Assembly (NCBI GenBank): GCA_046706145.1 | Contig: JBJKPP010000221.1 | Location: forward strand, 1-5,159 | Origin: JBJKPP01 sp046706145 | GTDB lineage: Bacteria > Bacteroidota > Ignavibacteria > Ignavibacteriales > Ignavibacteriaceae | Direction of reading: 5' to 3' | DNA: 5,159 nucleotides | Shown here: piece after piece, positions 1-5,159 of the stretch | Position numbering within the stretch: position 1 is the stretch's first letter | Layout: the number at the start of each line of letters is the position of its first letter | Position numbers and translations under genes: made by a program | Notes under the pieces: model-generated | Seen by the model: the letters and a program-made list of their open reading frames with translations, nothing else | Database searches by the model: none | Told to the model about the DNA's origin: nothing

Positions 1-48
1 AAGGTTTTAAGCAGTTCTTTATCCGATACTTTAAAAACCGGTCAATAA
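1..48 (+). CDS. 3' end of an unidentified upstream gene (partial)
   Basis: Reading frame 1 is open from the window edge and ends in TAA at 46-48. It would encode a 15-residue tail, KVLSSSLSDTLKTGQ. The stop codon overlaps by one base the ATG (48-50) of the next gene, giving the TAATG arrangement typical of translationally coupled operon neighbours. Frame 2 closes at once (TAA at 8-10). Frame 3 is also open, but it is the frame of the downstream gene itself. The tail is too short to identify a family. The call rests only on the junction geometry, so it could be chance. Confidence 0.4.
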   Translation, partial: KVLSSSLSDTLKTGQ

Positions 49-350
49 TGTTTAAGCTTCTAATTTTCCTAAATAAAACGAATGAAGAAAAAGTACTTGA
101 ACACTTTAACAACTTCATTCTTAAATACCTTTCAGATATCTCAGGAACTAAAATATTAGCGGGCGACGTAGAAAGTAATATCCTGCTTGAACATAAGTAC
201 AGCAAATTTTGTGAAGTGACATTCGATTCAAAAAAAGATTTCGATGCAAGGATGGCTTCTGAAACTGGCCGGGCATTCAGTAGTGATCTTATGGAATTTC
301 ATAAATTTATCACTGTTATCCTGGTTAATTATGATGAGAAATCGTCCTAA
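48..350 (+). CDS. EthD-like small protein (dimeric alpha/beta-barrel fold), function unknown
   Basis: A 100-residue soluble protein with no signal peptide or membrane segment. It has the layout of the EthD/'EthD family reductase' group, ferredoxin-like proteins of about 100 residues that dimerise into an alpha/beta barrel. A first beta strand (MFKLLIFLNK, residues 1-10) is followed by a helix (about 12-30). A central strand pair ends in CEVTFDSKKDFDARM (about 55-69), then come a helix with an SETGRAFSSDL segment and a last strand (ITVILVNYDE, about 88-97). The '.TFDS...F.A.MAS.EG.A...D' pattern is the most family-like part. The His-x-x-x-His segment common after helix 1 in EthD proteins is absent (FNNFILKYL here), so catalytic activity is doubtful. 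The ATG at 48 is chosen because it sits directly before the first strand and overlaps the stop of the preceding frame. The same frame is open to the window edge, so a longer protein is not excluded. No Shine-Dalgarno is visible. The fold assignment is by pattern only; the role is unknown. Confidence 0.66.
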   Translation: MFKLLIFLNKTNEEKVLEHFNNFILKYLSDISGTKILAGDVESNILLEHKYSKFCEVTFDSKKDFDARMASETGRAFSSDLMEFHKFITVILVNYDEKSS

Positions 351-370
351 CTGCAAGATCGATAGATAAA

Positions 371-453
371 AGGAAACGGTTACACAAGCTCATACTGACC
401 GCTGCTTCCTTCCGGACCTGACGGGGTTGGGTAATCACTTGTTAACCGTTCCT
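371..453 (-). ncRNA. ffs: Small bacterial signal recognition particle RNA (4.5S-type SRP RNA)
   Basis: The minus strand contains the near-invariant SRP domain IV core CAGGTCCGGAAGGAAGCAGC (420 down to 401). It has the GGAA tetraloop at 413-410 and the asymmetric internal loop bases that bind the Ffh M domain. The flanks form the closing helix: AGGAACGGTTAACAAG at the 5' end (453-438) pairs with CTTGTGTAACCGTTTCCT at the 3' end (388-371), with single-base bulges. The paired part is about 83 nt, the compact hairpin type without an Alu domain. The mature ends may extend a few bases beyond the helix. The RNA partners Ffh and FtsY in co-translational delivery of membrane and secreted proteins. It lies about 100 bases downstream of the hybrid kinase on the same strand and converges on the EthD-like gene, whose stop is only 20 bases away. 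A short T-run follows the closing helix (TTTTATC, about 373-365), which may let the SRP helix itself help end transcription. Confidence 0.96.
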
Positions 454-473
454 AAAAGTAACAATTCTAAATT

Positions 474-481
474 CAAAAATA
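474..481 (-). promoter_or_regulatory. Possible promoter -7 box for the SRP RNA (Bacteroidota-type)
   Basis: The minus strand reads TATTTTTG, a full match to the TAnnTTTG -7 element known in Bacteroidota. It lies about 21 bases before the SRP RNA helix, so transcription would start a little upstream of the mature 5' end. A matching -33 TTG/TTTG box at the usual spacing is not evident. An alternative sigma70-like -10 (TAGAAT, 469-464) also lacks a good -35. In such AT-rich DNA either match could be chance. Confidence 0.25.
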
Positions 482-552
482 AGGATTTCCGTTGGAAAAA
501 GTTAGGGGGAGTACAATCAAAAAGGATAATATTTGGATGAGTAATAAGGTAG

Positions 553-3500
553 TTAAATATTCTTATACTTTTCCTTTAATGCTCTTAATTCTATAACAAC
601 TTGCTCAAGATCTTTGGATAAAATATTTACATCACTATAAGTTTTCTGTTCAATTTTATTCTCTTTTCCTGAGAATTCCAGTTCAGCACTTAATTCCGAC
701 ATTGCATCTATTCCTAATGTTAGGCAGCTACCTTTCAGTTTATGAGCATGGAACCTTAACGACTGATAATTTTTTTCCTCCACAGCTTTACTAATTTGAT
801 GAACTGTTTTAGGCAGGTCGTTTAGATATGTCTCTAATAAATCAAGAAGAAATGCAACATCTTCTTTCGTCTGGATATCTTTCAGGAAAGTAATTTTATC
901 CTCTTCCACTAAATTGTGCTTACCATTATCAATTAAATCTGTATTTTGGCTTTCATACTTTCTCTCATAAATGGCTCTTCCCCACTTATTAAAAAGGTCT
1001 TCAACTGCTTCAATTTTGAGCGGCTTAGAAATATAATCGTCCATGCCTGTGCCGAAATAATTTTCTTTTGCCTCATCCAATGAATTTGCCGTCATTGCCA
1101 CTATTACAGGCTTTTCTTCTAAAGTATAATCCCGGTATATCTTTTCTGAAGCAGCGGCGCCGTCCAATTCAGGCATTACAATGTCCATTAGGATTAAATC
1201 ATATTTAATTTTCTTTAAAGCGTCCAAAACTTCGAGGCCATTTGCGGCAACATCCACCCTATATCCTAACCGGTTTAGTATCCGTATGGCAACTTTTTGG
1301 TTAACAACATTATCGTCAGCCAATAATAATTTTAGTCGTGTTTTTTCATCATTGCTTAAAGGTTGATAATTTTTATTTGTAGAAGGATTCTTAGTATTTG
1401 TTTTTAAAATTTTTACAAAATAATCATATAATTGTTCGTGCTTAACAGGTTTATTAATAACGGCAGAAATATTATTATTTTCTAAAGTTATTTCTTCTCT
1501 TCTACCGACCGAGGATAATATTATAATGGGTAAATCTGGGGAATATTTTTTTAATTCGCCGGCTAATGTGACACCATCAATTTGCGGCATCTGATAATCT
1601 AAAACAGCAAGATCAAATTTTACTTGTTGCTTCACTAATTCTAATGCTTCAAGAGGCACTTGAAAAGCTTCATATCTCATATTCCATTGGTTTACTTGTG
1701 ATTTAAGTATTTTTAGATTCGTAATATTATCATCAACTATTAAAACTTTTTTATTTCTCAATAAGTAATTACTAGAATGAACAAACACTTTCGACTGAGC
1801 TGGTTTAGAATCAGCAACGATGGTGAAATAAAATGTAGTTCCTTTTCCAGCTTCGCTTTCTACCCACATTTTGCCGCCCATTAATTCTGAAAGTCTTTTA
1901 CTAATAACTAAGCCTAACCCTGTCCCTCCATAGTTTCTCGAAGTAGATGCATCAACCTGACTAAAAGATTTGAAAAGCTTGTTCATTTGATCCTTGGGTA
2001 TTCCGATTCCGGTATCTCTAACTGCAAAAAGAATTTCGTACTTATTTTCTTCAATCTTTCTTGCCGAAGCAGAAACAAAAACCTCTCCCGCTTCCGTAAA
2101 CTTTACGCCATTGTTTATTAAATTTGTTAATATTTGTCTTAATCTGGTAACATCACCATAAATTGTAACCGGTGTGCTGCCTTCAATTATATATGCCAGA
2201 TCCAGATTCTTTTCTGAGGCTCTACTCGACATAAGGTCCAAAGAATCTTCAATTGCATCTCTTAAGTCAAAAGGCTGATTTTCCAATTCCAGTTTCTCAG
2301 ATTCAATCTTTGAAAAATCTAAAATATCGTTAATAACAACCAAAAGTTGGTCACCGCTTAATCTGATAGTTTCGACATATTCTTTTTGTTCTTCTGTTAA
2401 ACCTGAATCTAAAAGCAGACTCGTCATACCTATAACACCATTCATTGGTGTTCTAATTTCATGACTCATTAAAGCAAGAAATTCTGATTTAGCTTTAACC
2501 GCTGATTCTGCTTTTGAAAGCGCCCCATCAAGTTCTACATTTTTTTCTTTTAAAGCATTAATTGCACTATTCAAGTTAAGTACGGCGCCAATAATTGAAG
2601 CTATAGTTATTAAAAGGGATTCTTCATCTTCTTCCCATGCTCTCCAATTTTTCTTTGCTTCAAATCCAAGAAAGCCCCAATATCTATCATTTTCATAAAG
2701 AGGAAATAAAATTAGAGATTTTGTTCCTTCACTTTGAAATTTTCGTTTAAGATCTTCAGACAAATTATCAATAAAGATTTTTACAACGTTACCATTTGAA
2801 AAGTTGTTAAATAAATCCAACTCTTTCATGGTAGAATATGTTACAATGTTATCAGCCAACTTCAAATATCTCTCTTCTGAGGCCCATTGCACAAAAAGAG
2901 TAGCTTCATCGTTGTTTATTCTTTCATAGTTATGTTTATAGAGATAAGTTCTGTCTGCCTCAATAGAATTTCCAAGTATATTCATAGATGATTCTAGCCC
3001 GGCATGTAAGTCCTCTGTAGAGATAAGTAATTTGCTAACTTCCGCTATACTTCTTAGAATCCGATCTTTTCTTTTAAGCTCATATTCGTCTTTACTTCTT
3101 TCCGTTTCGTCTCTATAGATTGTAAGAAGCATTTTCTTACCGTTTATATTCTTGATAAAGCAGCTAGAAAAGCTCACATGTGCTTTTTCTCCATTCCAGA
3201 GAAGAATTGTCGTTTTTCCTGATTTTTCCACGCTGTTATTTGTAAAATTGCGTAAGTAATTATCTAATGTTTCTTCATCATCTTCGTTATAAACATCAGT
3301 AAAATTTCTACCCTCAATTTCATGTTGATTTTTTCCGACCAATTTGGCGTAAGAATTATTGCAAAGACATACAATACCGTTTTCATCTGTTAGTCTCATG
3401 GCTTCGCTAGACTTTTCCCAAATGGTTCTGAAAATATGCTCAGAGTTCTTTATACTCTCTTCAATTTCGATTCTTCTGGTTATACCTCTAATTGTACCCT

Positions 3501-3957
3501 GTAGTATAGGACGATCGTTTGAAAAGGCTATTCTGCCTGTTATTTCAACAGGAATAATTTTTCCAAACTTGCTCTTTAGATTCGCTTCTAATCTTATTTT
3601 CCCATCCTCGCTGGAATGATGAAATAAATTTTGAAATATCCTGGATATCTGCTCAATGTTAATAAAATTATGAAGCGGCTTATCAATTATTTCGGCAACA
3701 TTGTAGCCGGATAATTCTTTAACGGAAGGACTAACATATATTATTTTACCAGTGGGAGATAATCTGAAGATGGTATCAACTGAAGAATCGGCAATTTGCT
3801 GATATTTTGTTTTATCACCTTCTAAATTTTTATTTGAAGTTTTTGTTTCAGAATCTTCTGATCTCTTTTGAGGCAAGTTTTCTAGAAGATTATTATCGTC
3901 TATTTTCTCGGTAATGTTATATTGAGAATTTTGCTTTTCTAGATTTTCGGGCTGCAT
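553..3957 (-). CDS. Soluble hybrid sensor histidine kinase, PAS-PAS-GAF-HisKA-HATPase-REC-REC-HPt
   Basis: A 1134-residue multi-domain phosphorelay kinase, numbered here from the ATG at 3957-3955. Order: a polar N-terminus (1-50), PAS1 (about 52-165), PAS2 (about 170-288), GAF (about 315-465), and a short coiled-coil linker (about 465-490). HisKA follows with phospho-acceptor H499 in MSHEIRTPMNG (codon 2463-2461). The HATPase domain (about 598-716) has N-box NLINNGVKFT (N612, N616), G1 box DTGIGI (D648) and G2 box GGTGLGL (677-683). REC1 (about 736-853) has D742/D743, acceptor D787, S815/S816 and K836. REC2 (about 875-995) has D881/D882, acceptor D925 (codon 1185-1183), T956 and K978. The C-terminal HPt has H1072 in AHKLKGS (codon 744-742). 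All phosphotransfer residues are present, so the relay looks active. There is no transmembrane segment or signal peptide, so a cytoplasmic signal is inferred; the ligand is unknown. A longer frame starts at a TTG (3999-3997), but that codon lies inside the acs terminator hairpin, so the internal ATG is preferred. No Shine-Dalgarno precedes it. The gene follows acs on the same strand, and no partner DNA-binding regulator is in the window. It resembles BarA/GacS-type hybrids but is not an orthologue that can be named. Confidence 0.95.
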   Translation of the reverse strand: MQPENLEKQNSQYNITEKIDDNNLLENLPQKRSEDSETKTSNKNLEGDKTKYQQIADSSVDTIFRLSPTGKIIYVSPSVKELSGYNVAEIIDKPLHNFINIEQISRIFQNLFHHSSEDGKIRLEANLKSKFGKIIPVEITGRIAFSNDRPILQGTIRGITRRIEIEESIKNSEHIFRTIWEKSSEAMRLTDENGIVCLCNNSYAKLVGKNQHEIEGRNFTDVYNEDDEETLDNYLRNFTNNSVEKSGKTTILLWNGEKAHVSFSSCFIKNINGKKMLLTIYRDETERSKDEYELKRKDRILRSIAEVSKLLISTEDLHAGLESSMNILGNSIEADRTYLYKHNYERINNDEATLFVQWASEERYLKLADNIVTYSTMKELDLFNNFSNGNVVKIFIDNLSEDLKRKFQSEGTKSLILFPLYENDRYWGFLGFEAKKNWRAWEEDEESLLITIASIIGAVLNLNSAINALKEKNVELDGALSKAESAVKAKSEFLALMSHEIRTPMNGVIGMTSLLLDSGLTEEQKEYVETIRLSGDQLLVVINDILDFSKIESEKLELENQPFDLRDAIEDSLDLMSSRASEKNLDLAYIIEGSTPVTIYGDVTRLRQILTNLINNGVKFTEAGEVFVSASARKIEENKYEILFAVRDTGIGIPKDQMNKLFKSFSQVDASTSRNYGGTGLGLVISKRLSELMGGKMWVESEAGKGTTFYFTIVADSKPAQSKVFVHSSNYLLRNKKVLIVDDNITNLKILKSQVNQWNMRYEAFQVPLEALELVKQQVKFDLAVLDYQMPQIDGVTLAGELKKYSPDLPIIILSSVGRREEITLENNNISAVINKPVKHEQLYDYFVKILKTNTKNPSTNKNYQPLSNDEKTRLKLLLADDNVVNQKVAIRILNRLGYRVDVAANGLEVLDALKKIKYDLILMDIVMPELDGAAASEKIYRDYTLEEKPVIVAMTANSLDEAKENYFGTGMDDYISKPLKIEAVEDLFNKWGRAIYERKYESQNTDLIDNGKHNLVEEDKITFLKDIQTKEDVAFLLDLLETYLNDLPKTVHQISKAVEEKNYQSLRFHAHKLKGSCLTLGIDAMSELSAELEFSGKENKIEQKTYSDVNILSKDLEQVVIELRALKEKYKNI

Positions 3958-3983
3958 TCGCTGATTTTCAATAAAATTAATAA

Positions 3984-4018
3984 CAAAATCCCGGAACAAA
4001 AACTGTTCCGAGATTTTG
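3984..4018 (-). terminator. Rho-independent terminator after acs
   Basis: On the minus strand 4018-4004 (CAAAATCTCGGAACA) pairs with 3998-3984 (TGTTCCGGGATTTTG). This gives a 15-bp stem, with one G-U wobble in the RNA, around a five-base loop (GTTTT). The stem is followed by a T-rich run (TTATTAATTTTATTG, 3983-3969). The hairpin begins 29 bases after the acs stop codon, the usual place for an intrinsic terminator. Its 3' arm covers the TTG codon and the next few codons of the longest possible kinase frame. The opposite strand lacks an equally good T-tract, so it is called as acting on the acs transcript. Confidence 0.8.
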
Positions 4019-4047
4019 GTCTAAGAAAACCAGTAAATTCGCAATAA

Positions 4048-5159
4048 TTACTGTTCGAGGGTAGAAAGATTACCAGGATCAAGTCCTAAAGCTTGCGCTT
4101 TTAGTACTCTTCGCATAATCTTTCCGCTCCTTGTCTTGGGGAGGGAATCTACAAATGTTATTTTCTCGGGTTTAGCTATAGGACCTACCTCATGACCAAC
4201 ATGCTGCCTTAATTCTTCCATTAATTTATCATCTTTCTCAAAACCGCTCCTTAAAATAACATAAACATGTATTGCATTACCTTTCAATTCGTGAGGCAAA
4301 CCAATAGCAGCAGCTTCAGCAACTGCGGGGTGGCTGACAAGTGCGCTCTCTATTTCTGCAGTACCAAGCCTGTAACCTGAAACCTTAATTACGTCATCAA
4401 CCCTGCCTATTACCCAGAAGTAACCGTCTTCATCTTTTTTGGCAGAATCTCCTGTCAAGTACATGCCTTTATATTTAGACCAATATTGATTCACGTACCT
4501 TTCGTCATCACCGTAAATAGTACGCACCATAGAAGGCCACGGAGTTTTTATTACCAAATACCCTTCTTCATTTGGTCCTAATGGCTTTCCTTCCTCATTA
4601 ACAACGTCTGCAACAATTCCGGGAAAAGGTTTAGTCCCTGAACCTGGTTTTAAAGGAGTGCAGGGCATTGGTGTAATCATAAACATTCCGGTTTCAGTCT
4701 GCCACCATGTGTCCATAATTGGGCATTGTTCTTTACCTATAACACGATGGTACCATCTCCATGCTTCCGGATTGATGGGCTCACCCACGCTGCCTAGGAG
4801 TCTAAGTGACGAAAGGTTATATCTATTCGGCCAAGCATCTCCAAAACGCATTAAGCCTCTTATAGCTGTTGGGGCGGTGTACAAAATACTTATGCCATAT
4901 TTTTCTATCATTTGCCACCAACGATTAGGATAAGGATGTGTCGGTGCTCCCTCATACATGAAAGACGTTGCTCCATTTAACAATGGCCCATAAACAATAT
5001 AGCTATGACCTGTTATCCAGCCAGGATCTGCGGCGCACCAATATCTATCTTCATCATGAATATCAAAAACATATTTCAGCGTAGTGTACGTGCCTACCAT
5101 GTAACCACCATGAACGTGAAGAATAGCCTTCGGCTTTCCTGTTGTTCCCGATGTGTACA
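4048..5159 (-). CDS. acs: Acetyl-CoA synthetase (AMP-forming), C-terminal part; 5' end beyond the window
   Basis: Activates acetate with ATP to acetyl-AMP, then forms acetyl-CoA, in the cytoplasm. About 369 codons are visible, and the frame is open to the right edge, where it reads YTSGTTGKPK, the ANL-family phosphate loop. The methionine codon at 5100-5098 is therefore internal, and roughly 250-290 N-terminal residues are missing if it has the usual length of about 650. Numbered from that internal methionine, the acetate pocket matches Salmonella Acs: GWIT (28-30, Ile for Val310, then Thr311), V105 in GSVGEP (Val386) and W133 in DTWWQTETG (Trp414, which limits the substrate to small acids). 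Next come YLTGD (D218), the hinge and C-terminal domain motif GRVDD (232-236), and SGYRLGTAE. PKTRSGK (K327, codon 4122-4120) holds the catalytic lysine that is reversibly acetylated in Salmonella. The segment around 236-244 reads DVIKVSGYR rather than the enterobacterial DVLNVSGHR. The protein ends about 23 residues after the lysine, some 20 fewer than Salmonella Acs. An intrinsic terminator follows. Propionate use cannot be excluded. Confidence 0.96.
   Translation of the reverse strand, partial: YTSGTTGKPKAILHVHGGYMVGTYTTLKYVFDIHDEDRYWCAADPGWITGHSYIVYGPLLNGATSFMYEGAPTHPYPNRWWQMIEKYGISILYTAPTAIRGLMRFGDAWPNRYNLSSLRLLGSVGEPINPEAWRWYHRVIGKEQCPIMDTWWQTETGMFMITPMPCTPLKPGSGTKPFPGIVADVVNEEGKPLGPNEEGYLVIKTPWPSMVRTIYGDDERYVNQYWSKYKGMYLTGDSAKKDEDGYFWVIGRVDDVIKVSGYRLGTAEIESALVSHPAVAEAAAIGLPHELKGNAIHVYVILRSGFEKDDKLMEELRQHVGHEVGPIAKPEKITFVDSLPKTRSGKIMRRVLKAQALGLDPGNLSTLEQ

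Noticed and set aside
401..420. Possible ncRNA on the + strand at the SRP locus
   Set aside because: The conserved SRP core reads correctly only on the minus strand. The + strand is its complement.
483..501. Small hairpin TTTCC-AAC-GGAAA followed by T-rich sequence on the minus strand, possible kinase terminator
   Set aside because: Only five mostly A-T pairs with a three-base loop, too weak to call as a terminator. No better hairpin was found between the kinase stop and the SRP RNA.
1181..1366. 61-residue open frame on the + strand
   Set aside because: Lies wholly inside the REC2 part of the kinase gene on the other strand. The composition is that of an antisense shadow, with no start signal or family pattern.
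3359..3619. 86-residue open frame on the + strand with a hydrophobic stretch
   Set aside because: Antisense to the PAS domains of the kinase. The hydrophobic run is the mirror of codons in the sense gene and not a convincing membrane protein.
3984..4018. The inverted repeat as an operator or an insertion-sequence end
   Set aside because: Its position after acs, its small loop and the trailing T-run fit an intrinsic terminator. There is no transposase or second copy in the window.
4658..4933. 91-residue open frame on the + strand
   Set aside because: Antisense to highly conserved Acs core motifs, with no independent support.

Overview
The window is AT-rich (well under 45% G+C by eye). It reads as ordinary chromosome from a free-living bacterium with two-component signalling and acetate activation. 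The A/T-rich start regions without Shine-Dalgarno sequences, a TAnnTTTG-like box and the style of the acetyl-CoA synthetase suggest a member of the Bacteroidota/Ignavibacteriota/Chlorobiota group. That placement is an inference, because no marker gene in the window decides it.

Left edge, + strand: about 15 codons of the 3' end of an unidentified gene probably end at a TAATG junction. There the stop codon overlaps by one base the ATG of a small EthD-like (dimeric alpha/beta barrel) protein at 48-350. Everything else lies on the minus strand and runs convergently toward this pair. Read from right to left these are the C-terminal 370 or so codons of acetyl-CoA synthetase (acs, cut by the right window edge), a strong intrinsic terminator, a large soluble hybrid histidine kinase (PAS-PAS-GAF-HisKA-HATPase-REC-REC-HPt), and the small bacterial SRP RNA (ffs), whose 3' end stops about 20 bases short of the EthD-like stop codon.

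Acting together: acs turns acetate into acetyl-CoA. The hybrid kinase carries a complete His-Asp-His phosphorelay plus an extra receiver, has no membrane segment, and probably senses a cytoplasmic signal through its PAS and GAF domains. No DNA-binding response regulator is visible to receive the phosphate. The SRP RNA is a housekeeping component of membrane-protein targeting. The terminator after acs argues that the kinase is not simply co-transcribed with acs, and it also shows that the longest open reading frame of the kinase (TTG start inside the terminator hairpin) is probably over-extended. The ATG 42 bases further in is the better start.

I found no mobile element, CRISPR array, tRNA, or clearly novel system. 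The points most worth checking are the kinase start and terminator overlap, the full receiver and phosphotransfer chain, the EthD-like protein that lacks the usual histidine motif, and the Acs core-motif variant.
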